DNA of 64,000 nucleotides, taken from positions 124,001 to 188,000 of the forward strand of contig NZ_JAAOXD010000002.1 of the NCBI RefSeq assembly GCF_014694315.1, given 5' to 3'. Of the stretch, positions 47,490 to 56,447 are shown in pieces. This DNA is from Arthrobacter ipis. GTDB taxonomy: Bacteria > Actinomycetota > Actinomycetes > Actinomycetales > Micrococcaceae. The stretch's first letter is position 1, and each line of letters opens with the position of its first letter. The notes under the pieces are model-generated. The model did not search any database. It saw only the letters and a list, made by a program, of their open reading frames with translations, and was not told the origin of the DNA. The position numbers and the translations under genes were made by a program.

Positions 47490-48463
47490 TGGGATCAGAT
47501 CTAGAATTCGTCCCCGCACCACTCGACCGTTCTGCCACGTTCTACGTTGCCGGCCATCGAGGATTGGTTGGTTCGGCGATTTGGCGAAAGCTGCAGGCTT
47601 CCGGTTTTGGCCATGTCATGGGACGAACCTCTGACGAACTCGATCTCAAGAACCGCGACGACGTGTTCGCCTTCTTCGCCGAGAACAAACCGCGATACGT
47701 TATCCTGGCCGCTGCGAAAGTGGGCGGAATTCTAGCGAACAGCACGTACCCAGTGGACTTCCTGAGCGAAAATCTTCGCATTCAGGTTAACGTCCTTGAT
47801 GCTGCCCGGGAATACGGCGTGGAACGACTTCTGTTTCTGGGCTCCTCGTGCATCTATCCTAAGTTCGCGGAGCAGCCAATACGTGAAGATGCCCTGCTCA
47901 CGGGGCACCTTGAGCCCACCAACGACGCATACGCTATAGCCAAGATCGCGGGAATAATGCAGATTCAGGCTGTTCGTCGACAGTATGGTCTTTCCTGGAT
48001 TTCCGCCATGCCAACAAATCTTTATGGCCCAGGGGACAACTTTTCGCCTCACGGCTCACACGTTCTTCCTGCGCTCATCCGGAGATACGATGAGGCCGCA
48101 AGAGCCGGGAGGGAATCCGTCGCCAACTGGGGAACGGGTTCCCCACGCCGAGAATTCTTGCACGTGGACGACATGGCTGCTGCGTGCCTTCATCTGCTGG
48201 AGAACTATGATGGGCCTTCGCAAGTGAATGTCGGTACCGGTACCGACATCACCATCAAGGAACTCGCTTCGATAGTTGCGGACGCCGTTGGCTACCAGGG
48301 AATCATAGAGTGGGATTCTTCGAAGCCTGATGGAACCCCGCAGAAGCTGTTGGATGTGTCCAAGCTGGCTGAAGCTGGCTGGTCTGCTTCAATTGGGCTT
48401 CCGGAAGGCGTTCGGTCAACTGTTGAATGGTACCGGGAGAATCTGGCAGCCCTCCGTGCTTAG
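47489..48463 (+). CDS. fcl: GDP-L-fucose synthase
   Basis: 324 residues, extended SDR. FYVAGHRGLVGSAIWRKLQ nucleotide-binding start, FLGSSCIYPKFAEQPIREDA, catalytic YAIAKIAG (Tyr/Lys) and the family block MPTNLYGPGDNFSPHGSHVL. Carries out 3,5-epimerisation and 4-reduction to GDP-L-fucose with NADPH. Translation is coupled to gmd. Shows that the polymer contains fucose or a 6-deoxy derivative. Confidence 0.95.
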   Translation: MGSDLEFVPAPLDRSATFYVAGHRGLVGSAIWRKLQASGFGHVMGRTSDELDLKNRDDVFAFFAENKPRYVILAAAKVGGILANSTYPVDFLSENLRIQVNVLDAAREYGVERLLFLGSSCIYPKFAEQPIREDALLTGHLEPTNDAYAIAKIAGIMQIQAVRRQYGLSWISAMPTNLYGPGDNFSPHGSHVLPALIRRYDEAARAGRESVANWGTGSPRREFLHVDDMAAACLHLLENYDGPSQVNVGTGTDITIKELASIVADAVGYQGIIEWDSSKPDGTPQKLLDVSKLAEAGWSASIGLPEGVRSTVEWYRENLAALRA

Positions 48464-48514
48464 CCGCGGTATCGGCGCCTAGATGTGTGAGGTTTCGTAG
48501 TGGGGGAATTTCTC

Positions 48515-49951
48515 ATGCCAGCGGACACTGACTGGCGCCGTCGATCGGCGCGTCTCTTGGGTATCGTTGATGCCTTCATCGTTGTTTGGGCGGTGGTAGG
48601 AGCTTTCATCATCCGCTTCGGAATTGATCCCGATTTTGTCGTGGCCGGTCAGGAAGTTGCCTACGCTTGGATTTCAGTTGCTCTGGTATTGGTCTGGTGG
48701 TTCATGCTCGGAGCTTGGAACAGCAGACAAAGCCGCATCTTGGGTTCCGGCCCGGACGAATACAAACGAGTCGCGGCTGCGTCGCTTTGGTTGTTCGGTC
48801 TCGTGGCGATTGTCTCGTACGTGTTCCGGGTGGACACCGCCCGGGGCTACGTAGGCGTTGCACTGCCCGTTGGGCTGCTCGGCCTGCTTATGGGCCGTTG
48901 GCTAATTAGGCAGCACCTAAACGTGAACCGTCAGCGTGGCAATAGCATGTCCCGGCTGCTTCTCCTTGGTGGCCCGAGCGCTGTGGCGCACCTCGCAGCT
49001 TCACTGGACCGCGCAAAGCATGCTGGCTACCTGCCGATTGCGGCCTACATTCCCGGGTCGCATGGAGGACCGGCGTTCGAACCGGAATCTGGGCTCCCGG
49101 TCCTGGGACATAAGCCCGATGCGCGTTCAATCATTGAAGCGATTGAAGCGTGTGGCGCTGACGCTGTTGCGGTTTCGGCTGGCGTCCAATTGCATCCGCA
49201 GACTTTGCGGCACCTAGGTTGGGACTTGGCGTCACGGAACGTTGGGCTCATCATGGCGCCTGCGCTGACGGACATCGCCGGCCCGAGAATTCATACGCAG
49301 CAGGTTGCAGGTTTACCCCTTATTCATGTGACAACGCCCACCTTGGAGGGTGGGCAGCGCGTCGCCAAGCGCCTTTTTGACGTTGTGATCTCTGGATTCC
49401 TCCTTCTGGCAGCATCACCTGTGATGGCCGTCGTAGCGGTTCTGGTCAAGCTGGACAGCAAAGGGCCTGTGCTGTTCGTACAAGAGCGCGTGGGCATCGA
49501 GGGCAAGCCTTTTGGGATGCTCAAATTCCGCTCAATGGTCGTGGATGCCGAAGAGCGTTTAGCCGAACTCACCCATCGGAATGAGGGAAACGGGGTCCTG
49601 TTCAAATTGAAGAATGATCCAAGAGTTACCCGCATAGGTGGCGTCCTCCGCAAGTACAGCCTTGACGAATTGCCCCAACTCTTTAATATTTTCGCTGGTT
49701 CCATGAGTCTTGTAGGGCCCCGACCACCACTGCCGCGGGAGGTCGAAGCCTACGAACATGACGTGCGTCGAAGGTTGCTAGTAAAGCCGGGCCTTACAGG
49801 TCTTTGGCAGGTAAGTGGCCGCTCCAACCTTTCGTGGCAGGACTCCGTTCGGCTCGACTTGTACTACGTTGAGAACTGGTCCCTGGCCGGCGATCTGCTC
49901 ATCATCCTCCGGACGGTCCGCGCTGTCTTTCACAGCACCGGCGCCTACTAA
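48515..49951 (+). CDS. Initiating polyprenyl-phosphate sugar-1-phosphate transferase (WcaJ/CpsE-like)
   Basis: 478 residues. Four N-terminal helices (about 10-125), a Rossmann-like CoA-binding-type part (LLLLGGPSAVAHLAASLDRA), and the bacterial sugar transferase domain (about 285-478): KRLFDVVISGFLLLAASPV, GPVLFVQERVGIEGKPF, KFRSMVVDAE and GLTGLWQVSGRSNLSW. It starts the lipid-linked repeat unit, often with glucose- or galactose-1-phosphate. The ATG with GGGGGA seven bases upstream was preferred over a GTG five codons earlier. A degenerate paralogous 3' end lies near 8.6 kb. Confidence 0.9.
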   Translation: MPADTDWRRRSARLLGIVDAFIVVWAVVGAFIIRFGIDPDFVVAGQEVAYAWISVALVLVWWFMLGAWNSRQSRILGSGPDEYKRVAAASLWLFGLVAIVSYVFRVDTARGYVGVALPVGLLGLLMGRWLIRQHLNVNRQRGNSMSRLLLLGGPSAVAHLAASLDRAKHAGYLPIAAYIPGSHGGPAFEPESGLPVLGHKPDARSIIEAIEACGADAVAVSAGVQLHPQTLRHLGWDLASRNVGLIMAPALTDIAGPRIHTQQVAGLPLIHVTTPTLEGGQRVAKRLFDVVISGFLLLAASPVMAVVAVLVKLDSKGPVLFVQERVGIEGKPFGMLKFRSMVVDAEERLAELTHRNEGNGVLFKLKNDPRVTRIGGVLRKYSLDELPQLFNIFAGSMSLVGPRPPLPREVEAYEHDVRRRLLVKPGLTGLWQVSGRSNLSWQDSVRLDLYYVENWSLAGDLLIILRTVRAVFHSTGAY

Positions 49952-50131
49952 GCCGTACGACCCTTTTGGGGAAGGAACTACTGCAATGTGCACCACAGCA
50001 AGTCGCGGCGGACATATTGGCGCTCTGCACTCTCCCTGCATAGCGAAGCTCGGACATGAAGTAGACGGAATTGATGCTGGGGAGTGGCGCCCAGCCGGTT
50101 TGACCGTACGCGGCCCGGGACGACTGTCGCA

Positions 50132-51991
50132 ATGACTAATCTGGAGGAAACTACGCCACTAAGCCCGTCCGCACTAGGACGCCGGCGTGCTTCAACCCGC
50201 CGATTGCTTAAATTTGCAGTGGGTGTCGGAGCATTACTGTTTCTAGCAGCCGGAGGCACCGCCTGGCTAGCCCTCAAAGGCCACACAATCAGCACTGAGC
50301 TAGGTGCCGCGAGTGCCTTAGTTTCAGCTCTCAAAGACAATGTCGTCGATAACGACGCACCGGCAGCAGCAGAGAACGTCAGTGCGCTAAAGGCGCATAC
50401 TAAGCGGGCGCGAGAGGCAGCTGCTGACCCGCTCTGGACAATTGCAGGGGAACTGCCGTGGATCGGGGCCAATTTCCAAGCTACGACGATCGTCGCCACA
50501 TCTGCCGACGACGTAGCCCAACTGGGGGCTGCCCCTTTGGTGTCTGTGTTCGAAACCCTGGACATTAAGTCCACGAGAACAGAGGGTGAAGGCATAAAGC
50601 TGACGCCATTGGTCGAAGCAGAACCAAGCCTTAAAGCAGCCGCTCACGCCGTACGGCAGTCGTCGAATAGGCTGAGCAGCATCGACGCAGAGGCGTTGAT
50701 ACCCCAAATAGCCTCGCCTTTAATTGAAGCCCGTGATCAATTGACCACGCTGCGTGACGGACTAGACTCGGCAGCTGACATTGCAAGCATCTTGCCCGCA
50801 ATGATGGGCGAGCAGGCTCCCCGCAGCTACCTCCTGCTTATCCAAAATAATGCGGAAGCACGGGCCACGGGCGGCATCCCAGGTGCTCTAGCAGTTTTGT
50901 CTGTGGACCGGGGTAAGTTGTCCCTCGGGTCACAGTCCAGTGCATCGGCGGTAGGTACGTTCACACCAGTAGTCAGTGTCGATGCAGAACAGGAAGGCAT
51001 CTATTCCGTGCGGCTCGGCAAGTTCATGCAGGATGTCAACCTAACGCCTGACTACCCAACTGCTGCTCGGACAGCTCAAGAGATGTGGGAAAGGAAGACT
51101 GGAAACAAAGTCGACGGCGTTCTTTCCATCGACCCAGTTGCGCTCGGTTATGTGCTTGAGGCGGCAGGATCAGTCTCGGTCGACCCGGCGATTGACGTTG
51201 CCATAGCCGGACGCTTGCCCACTGAACTCACAGCTAAAAACGTAGTGCGGACGCTACTTTCAGACGTCTATTTGCAAATCGACGAACCGGAGCTGCAGGA
51301 TGTCTACTTCGCGGGCGTTGCCAAGGAAGTATTCGAAAAATTGTCCGCAGGCGCCGGGGACACGGAAAAGGTTATTGCCAGCCTCACCCGCGGTGCTGGG
51401 GAGCACAGGGTGCAATTGTGGTCCACAAACGCAGGTGAGCAAGCCGTACTGGCAAAGTACCCATTGAGTGGCTCCGTCACCGGAGACAGCATCTCCCCCG
51501 CACAGTTCGGCGTGTACTTCAACGATGGCACCGGCGCTAAAATGGACTACCACGTCAAGAGAACTGTGCAGCTCATTGAAGAGTGTCCTGCTAACGGTTA
51601 CGCCGCAGTCAAGGTGCGAATTACGAGCACCAATACGGCGCCAAAAGACGCGGCGACATCTCTTCCGCCCTATGTAACGGGAGGCGGTGCGTTCGGCGTA
51701 CCGGCAGGGAGCGTACAGACGAACGTCATCGCGTATGGACCTGTTCAGTCGAACGTGGAAACAGCGTTTGTGGGGGGCAAGAAAACTGGCTTTGCCTCTC
51801 AGCGGCACGGTGGCCGGCCCGTAGGTGTGGTCACAGTCCGCCTTGCTCCAGGCGAGAGCAGCACCGTTGACTTCACATTCGGCAAAATAGTGCAGCACAC
51901 CGAACCAAAACTGTCCGTAACGCCAACAGTTCAAGCCCTGAAGGACGTGCTCTTGGACACGGCTCTGACAAAATGTGCGCCGGCTTCGTAG
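50132..51991 (+). CDS. DUF4012 domain membrane protein
   Basis: 619 residues. One N-terminal membrane helix (about 25-45, VGVGALLFLAAGGTAWLAL) and a large extracytoplasmic DUF4012 region: PRSYLLLIQNNAEARATGGI, DYPTAARTAQEMWERKTGNK and VDGVLSIDPVALGYVLEAAG. DUF4012 proteins are frequent in actinobacterial polysaccharide loci; their function is unknown, and an attachment or ligation role is speculation. An upstream GTG at 50084 with a weak GGGGAG is an alternative start. Confidence 0.85.
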   Translation: MTNLEETTPLSPSALGRRRASTRRLLKFAVGVGALLFLAAGGTAWLALKGHTISTELGAASALVSALKDNVVDNDAPAAAENVSALKAHTKRAREAAADPLWTIAGELPWIGANFQATTIVATSADDVAQLGAAPLVSVFETLDIKSTRTEGEGIKLTPLVEAEPSLKAAAHAVRQSSNRLSSIDAEALIPQIASPLIEARDQLTTLRDGLDSAADIASILPAMMGEQAPRSYLLLIQNNAEARATGGIPGALAVLSVDRGKLSLGSQSSASAVGTFTPVVSVDAEQEGIYSVRLGKFMQDVNLTPDYPTAARTAQEMWERKTGNKVDGVLSIDPVALGYVLEAAGSVSVDPAIDVAIAGRLPTELTAKNVVRTLLSDVYLQIDEPELQDVYFAGVAKEVFEKLSAGAGDTEKVIASLTRGAGEHRVQLWSTNAGEQAVLAKYPLSGSVTGDSISPAQFGVYFNDGTGAKMDYHVKRTVQLIEECPANGYAAVKVRITSTNTAPKDAATSLPPYVTGGGAFGVPAGSVQTNVIAYGPVQSNVETAFVGGKKTGFASQRHGGRPVGVVTVRLAPGESSTVDFTFGKIVQHTEPKLSVTPTVQALKDVLLDTALTKCAPAS

Positions 51992-52161
51992 CCAGCTCAT
52001 TAACTGTATGTAAAGTGTTTGGATTGACTTTGGAAGCAAGGCCCAGCGAGTGCTAACCTCTACTTGGGTAAAACCACGAGATTCGCCCCACGGTCACATG
52101 GGGATGGGGAATCTCCACAAATATGTGACATCCGTGTTGAAAAGGTCTCAGGGGGGACAAA

Positions 52162-52794
52162 TTGAAGAAGTCTATCGCTGCGCTTGCGCTCGCAGGATTC
52201 ATGGCACTGGCCGGCACCGCGCCTGCCATGGCCGTTAACAACAACAACTACCCGGCCCCGCCCGCTAACTCCGCCGTTTCAGACGGCGTCGTAGGACCCG
52301 GCGAAACTTTCACATTCTCTGGCAGGGGCTTCCTGGCTGGCGAACGACTCATCATCCGTGTAACGCCTGGCGCCCGTCCGGCATCCACCGGAGCAAGCAT
52401 CGCCGGCGGTGCCAGCCGCTCGGTGCCGAGCAAGATCGACGTCGTGGCGGCCGTCGCCCAGGAATTCAGCACCACAGCTGACTCCAACGGCTCATTCGCT
52501 TTTCCGCTGACCATCAGCGAATCCGGCGTCTACACGCTGACTGCAACCGGCGTTACTTCCGGCAAGGTGGCAACGCAGACCATCACCGTCGAAGGGGCAG
52601 CTGCTGACCTTTCTAACACGGGCGATGACTCCGGCGCTGGCCTTGGCAACACTGGCAACGGCACAGGCCTGGCCAACACCGGTGCTGACTCCAGCCTGGT
52701 TCTGTGGTCGCTGGTTGGTGGCGGTGCACTCGTCGCCGGCGCCGCCTCGGTGGTAGTCGTGCGCCGCCGTGCCAACGCTGAGGCATCTGCCTAA
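52162..52794 (+). CDS. Surface protein with LANTG sortase signal
   Basis: 210 residues. Starts at TTG after GGGGGGACAAA. Signal peptide (1-24, ALALAGFMALAGTAPAMA), a beta-rich domain (GETFTFSGRGFLAGERLIIR), a Gly/Asn/Thr-rich stretch with three TG-type motifs (LSNTGDD, LGNTGNG, LANTGAD), and a C-terminal hydrophobic segment with RRR tail. LANTG at about 176 is the LAXTG signal of class E sortases. Its long leader (about 170 bases since the DUF4012 stop) suggests its own promoter. Probably a wall-anchored protein related to the polysaccharide coat. Confidence 0.8.
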   Translation: MKKSIAALALAGFMALAGTAPAMAVNNNNYPAPPANSAVSDGVVGPGETFTFSGRGFLAGERLIIRVTPGARPASTGASIAGGASRSVPSKIDVVAAVAQEFSTTADSNGSFAFPLTISESGVYTLTATGVTSGKVATQTITVEGAAADLSNTGDDSGAGLGNTGNGTGLANTGADSSLVLWSLVGGGALVAGAASVVVVRRRANAEASA

Positions 52795-52887
52795 GCACTC
52801 AGCTCCACGTTCGAAGATATGGGTCGTTCCGGAATTCTGGAGCGGCCCATTTCGCTGTCTCGAATCCACCTGCGCATCGTCTTAAGT

Positions 52888-52919
52888 AAGTAAGCCCCGA
52901 CCAGCGTCGGGGCTTACTT
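52888..52919. terminator. Intrinsic terminator
   Basis: Fourteen-base-pair perfect stem, AAGTAAGCCCCGAC with GTCGGGGCTTACTT, four-base loop CAGC, followed by TGTT. It lies between the convergent surface-protein and galU genes and can stop both. Confidence 0.85.
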
Positions 52920-52942
52920 TGTTAATGTGAGCGTTGGGCCAC

Positions 52943-53833
52943 CTACCCGTTGAAGTCCTTCATCCAGGCCTTCAGATCCTCGCCAAACTCGGGGCGCTCG
53001 GATGCCAGCGTGATCACGGCCTTCAAGTAGCTCAGTTTGTCGCCAGTGTCGTAGCGGCGCCCCCGGAAGACGACGCCGTACACGCCTGACCCCTCGCCCT
53101 CGCCTGCGGCAAGAGTCTGCAGGGCGTCCGTCAACTGGATCTCCCCGCCACGGCCGGGCTCGGTCTTCTCAAGAACGTCGAATACAGCAGGGTGCAGCAC
53201 ATACCTGCCGATGACCGCGAGGTTGGACGGCGCTTCGTCCACCGACGGCTTCTCGACTAGGCTGTTCACGCGAACGTAGTCCTCACCCTCAACCGCTAAG
53301 ATGTCCGCGCAGCCGTAGGCGCTGATCTGAGCAGGTTCCACCTCGATTAGGGCAATAACGGATCCACCCGTCTTCGCCTGAACGTCAATCATGGCGGTCA
53401 GAAGCTCGTCCCGCTCGTCAATCAGGTCGTCGCCCAACAGAACCGCGAAGGGCTCGTCGCCCACGTGCTGGCGCCCGCACAGCACGGCATGCCCTAGGCC
53501 CTTGGGCTCGCCCTGCCGCACATAATGAATGGGTCCCAGTCCTGACGCGTGCTGGACGGAGTCCAGGCGTGCCTGATCACCCTTAAGTTCGAGTGTGCGC
53601 TCCAACGCGGGGGCACTGTCGAAGTGGTCCTCCAGCGCCCTCTTGCTGCGGCCCGTGATCATCAGTACATCATCCAGGCCAGCACTGACGGCCTCCTCCA
53701 CTACATACTGGATAGCCGGCGCATCAACCACCGGCAGCATCTCCTTCGGCATCGCCTTGGTGGCCGGCAGGAAGCGCGTGCCCAAACCGGCTGCAGGAAT
53801 AACTGCTTTTCGAACTGATTTCCCCATAGTCAT
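52943..53833 (-). CDS. galU: UTP-glucose-1-phosphate uridylyltransferase
   Basis: 296 residues. Nucleotidyltransferase signature AVIPAAGLGTRFLPATKAMP with KEMLPVVD, VLLGDDLI, and RGRRYDTGDKLSYLKA near the C-terminus. Makes UDP-glucose, the donor for EPS and teichoic synthesis. It ends the polysaccharide locus on the minus strand, convergent with the surface-protein gene. Start may be the first ATG or one two codons later. Confidence 0.95.
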   Translation of the reverse strand: MTMGKSVRKAVIPAAGLGTRFLPATKAMPKEMLPVVDAPAIQYVVEEAVSAGLDDVLMITGRSKRALEDHFDSAPALERTLELKGDQARLDSVQHASGLGPIHYVRQGEPKGLGHAVLCGRQHVGDEPFAVLLGDDLIDERDELLTAMIDVQAKTGGSVIALIEVEPAQISAYGCADILAVEGEDYVRVNSLVEKPSVDEAPSNLAVIGRYVLHPAVFDVLEKTEPGRGGEIQLTDALQTLAAGEGEGSGVYGVVFRGRRYDTGDKLSYLKAVITLASERPEFGEDLKAWMKDFNG

Positions 53834-53920
53834 GATCGAACTTTACAAATTGACTTGCACAAAGTGAAATTTCACCGCGCAGATTTCGGCTCCCGCCATG
53901 GCTCCCGTAGCGTTTTCCGT

Positions 53921-54379
53921 ATGGGGAAATGGAGTGGAGCCGACGCGGCAGGACCTGCACGCCTGCTGCTGGCACTCTATGTGGGGGCTCTTGCCTTCGT
54001 AGCCTTCTGGCCTACGCCCGTCGACCGTCCTGTCGCCGGGCGCATGCAGACGGCACTGTTTGCCCTCCACCACGTCGGGTTGCCCGAGCTGATCAACTAC
54101 AACTTCGTGGAGTTCTCGTCCAACATCCTGCTGTTTGCGCCCATTGGAGTGCTCGCCGCACTCGCCTTCCCTGCGTTTCATCGGGGGCGGATGGTGCTGA
54201 GCGCGTTCCTGGCCTCCTGCTGCATGGAACTCGGCCAGAAGCTATTTCTGCACGACCGTTTTCCAAGCGCCATGGATATCGTGGCGAATACCGCCGGGGC
54301 GATGCTGGGGGTTTGGGTGCTGGGGGTAGTTGAGGATTGGGTGCGGAGCGGCGGTTTCGACAGGGTCATGCGACGGTGA
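53921..54379 (+). CDS. VanZ-like family membrane protein
   Basis: 152 residues with four helices. Typical VanZ blocks: LYVGALAFVAFWPTPVDRPV, NFVEFSSNILLFAPIGVLAA, SCCMELGQKLFLHDRFPSAM and DIVANTAGAMLGVW. Function of these proteins is poorly known (VanZ itself lowers teicoplanin susceptibility). The ATG was preferred over an earlier TTG. The last codons (GFDRVMRR) are encoded by a copy of the dispersed repeat. Confidence 0.85.
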   Translation: MGKWSGADAAGPARLLLALYVGALAFVAFWPTPVDRPVAGRMQTALFALHHVGLPELINYNFVEFSSNILLFAPIGVLAALAFPAFHRGRMVLSAFLASCCMELGQKLFLHDRFPSAMDIVANTAGAMLGVWVLGVVEDWVRSGGFDRVMRR

Positions 54380-54396
54380 TTTCGACAGGCTCAATC
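54353..54396. repeat. Two copies of the TTTCGACAGGCTCAAC-type repeat
   Basis: GGTTTCGACAGGGTCA and GATTTCGACAGGCTCAATC stand in tandem between the convergent VanZ-like and enoyl-CoA hydratase genes. The first covers the VanZ C-terminus; the second contains the hydratase stop codon. They are the same family as the copies in bkdC. Confidence 0.75.
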
Positions 54397-55174
54397 AGCC
54401 TTTGAACTGAGGCTCCCGCTTTTCCTGGAACGCCTTGAAGCCTTCGGCGTAGTCTTCCGTCTTGCAGAGGCGTGCCTGCTCGGCGTTCTCCTCCTGCATT
54501 GAGGTCCACAGACCAAGGCGCTGGTCCCGGATGTGGGCCACCAGCTCCTTGCTGGCCTTGAACGCTCCGGTCGCACCGGTGGCCACCTTCGCCACAATCG
54601 AGCGCGTCGAGTCGAGCAGCTCGTCCGCGGGCAGTGCCCGGCTGAACATCCCCTTTGCCACGGCTTCCGTGCCGGAGATCAGCTCCGCGGTGTAGATCAG
54701 ATCCAGCGTGCGGTGCATGCCCAGGCGCTCGGTGAAGTACCAGTGCCCGCCCGAGTCCAGCGTCGCGCCAAGCTTGGCGAACGGCGAGCCGAACTTCGCG
54801 TTCTCCCCCACATACACTACGTCCGTCGCCAGCAGCAGGCCCAGGCCCACGCCGAGGCAGGCCCCTTGGGCTGCCGCGAACGTCGGCGCGGGGAACGAGC
54901 TCATCTTCTGCAGCAGCGGCTGCACCAGCCCGCCCAGGTACGCATCGGCGTCGTCGTTCTCTGGGGCGACGCCGGAGATGTCCCGGCCCGCGCAGAAGGC
55001 TCGTCCCTCTCCCCTGAGGAGCAGCGCCCGCACCTCACCGCGCGAGGCAGCGGCAGCGGCGTCGTCGTACGCCTGTGACAATTCCGCCAGCGCCCGCTCG
55101 TCCAGCGAGTTCAGCTTCTGCGGGGCGTTGAGGACAACTTCGGCGACGCCGTCGGCAATGGACAGGGAAATCAT
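54395..55174 (-). CDS. Enoyl-CoA hydratase/isomerase (Paa-type)
   Basis: 259 residues of the crotonase fold: RALLLRGEGRAFCAGRDISG, AAAQGACLGVGLGLLLATD (oxyanion hole) and FGSPFAKLGATLDSGGHWYF. The position next to paaE and the sequence resemble PaaG/PaaF; PaaG isomerises ring-1,2-epoxyphenylacetyl-CoA to the oxepin, PaaF hydrates a later intermediate. I cannot decide between them. It is co-directional with the paa operon, about 35 bases downstream. Confidence 0.85.
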   Translation of the reverse strand: MISLSIADGVAEVVLNAPQKLNSLDERALAELSQAYDDAAAAASRGEVRALLLRGEGRAFCAGRDISGVAPENDDADAYLGGLVQPLLQKMSSFPAPTFAAAQGACLGVGLGLLLATDVVYVGENAKFGSPFAKLGATLDSGGHWYFTERLGMHRTLDLIYTAELISGTEAVAKGMFSRALPADELLDSTRSIVAKVATGATGAFKASKELVAHIRDQRLGLWTSMQEENAEQARLCKTEDYAEGFKAFQEKREPQFKG

Positions 55175-55209
55175 GGCTGCTCCTTTGAGACCGGGAAGGG
55201 GTGGCGGGA

Positions 55210-56436
55210 CTAAACGTCGAAGTCGACAGTGACTTCCTTGCTGGTGGGGTGGGACTGGCAGGTCAGGACGTAACCCTTGTCCAGCTCATCCTGCTCCAGC
55301 GCGTAGTTTTCGTCCATGGTCACGGTGCCGGTGACCACCTTGGCCCGGCACGTGCCGCACACTCCCCCCGCGCACGCGAACGGCACGTCCGGGCGTACCC
55401 GCAGCGCCGCGTTGAGGATGGACTCGCGGGCATGCGTGGGGCTGGCCACCTCGCCCTGCAGTCCGTCCAGCTTGAACGTGATCTTGTACGTCTCCTGGGA
55501 CTCGTCCTCGATGACGGGACGGCCGGCGTTGCCCTCGGGCCGGTCCGGCTTGCCGGAGGTGAACAGCTCGAACCGGACGTGCTCCGGCTTCACGCCGCGC
55601 TCGGCCAGGGTGTCCCGGCACAGCTGCACCAGCTCGAACGGCCCGCACAGGAACCATTCGTCCACGTCGTCCGCGTGGATGGCGGTGCCCAGCAGCTTCT
55701 GCAGCTTTTCGGCGTCGATCCGGCCGCTCAGCAGCGGCGCGATCCGCTGCTCGCGGGACAGCACATGGTGCAGCGCCAGCCGCTGCGGGTACTTGTCCTT
55801 CAGGTCGGCGAGCTCCTCCAGGAACATCACGTCCATGGCGGCCTTGTTGGCGTAGATCAGGTCGAAGCGGGTGTCCGGGTTCGCGGCCAGCAGCGTCCGG
55901 GCGATCGCGATCACCGGCGTGATGCCCGAACCCGCGGCAATGGCCACGAAGCTCCCCGGCTCCCCCGCCAGGTCCTCCGGATGGTTCATCGAGTTCATGA
56001 CGTTCTGGTCCACGGCCTGCCCGTCCCGGCCGTGCTTGGAGACGAACGCGCCCATGGGGCTCATCACCTCCAGAGTGTCCCCCGCTTTGAGCTCGGCGTT
56101 GGCCCACGTGGAGAACAGCCCGCCCAGGTCCTTCTTGATGGCCACCCGGATCTCGCTGCTGCCGTCCGCGAAGCTGCGCGGCTCGGCGCAGATGGAGTAG
56201 CTGCGGCGGATCTCCTTGGGCTCGCCGGCCTCGTCCGGGAGCGTGGTGCGAAGGGCCACGTACTGGCCCGGCAGGTAGTCGAACTGACCCGCGAGCTCGG
56301 CCGGCACCGCGAAGGTCACCTCGATGGCGTCCTCCGTCAGCCGGCGCACCTCCGCGACGGTGAGGGAATGGAAGGACGGACGACGGCGGCCTGCGGCCTG
56401 CGCTGATTCGGCTGCGGTCTGGCGGACAACGGGCAT
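55210..56436 (-). CDS. paaE: 1,2-phenylacetyl-CoA epoxidase reductase subunit
   Basis: 408 residues. FAD-binding ferredoxin-NADP reductase part (RRSYSICAEP for FAD, IAAGSGITPVIAIARTLL for NAD(P)H) followed by a C-terminal 2Fe-2S ferredoxin with CAGGVCGTCRAKV and a final Cys in LTCQSHP. It passes electrons from NADPH to PaaA. The frame stays open far upstream over paaD, but the ATG twelve bases after the paaD stop is the natural start. Confidence 0.95.
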   Translation of the reverse strand: MPVVRQTAAESAQAAGRRRPSFHSLTVAEVRRLTEDAIEVTFAVPAELAGQFDYLPGQYVALRTTLPDEAGEPKEIRRSYSICAEPRSFADGSSEIRVAIKKDLGGLFSTWANAELKAGDTLEVMSPMGAFVSKHGRDGQAVDQNVMNSMNHPEDLAGEPGSFVAIAAGSGITPVIAIARTLLAANPDTRFDLIYANKAAMDVMFLEELADLKDKYPQRLALHHVLSREQRIAPLLSGRIDAEKLQKLLGTAIHADDVDEWFLCGPFELVQLCRDTLAERGVKPEHVRFELFTSGKPDRPEGNAGRPVIEDESQETYKITFKLDGLQGEVASPTHARESILNAALRVRPDVPFACAGGVCGTCRAKVVTGTVTMDENYALEQDELDKGYVLTCQSHPTSKEVTVDFDV

Positions 56437-56447
56437 GGGCTTTTTCC

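Noticed and set aside
52024..52059. TTGACT and TAACCT as sigma-70 promoter of the LANTG gene
   Set aside because: The spacing of 24 bases is too long for a normal promoter.
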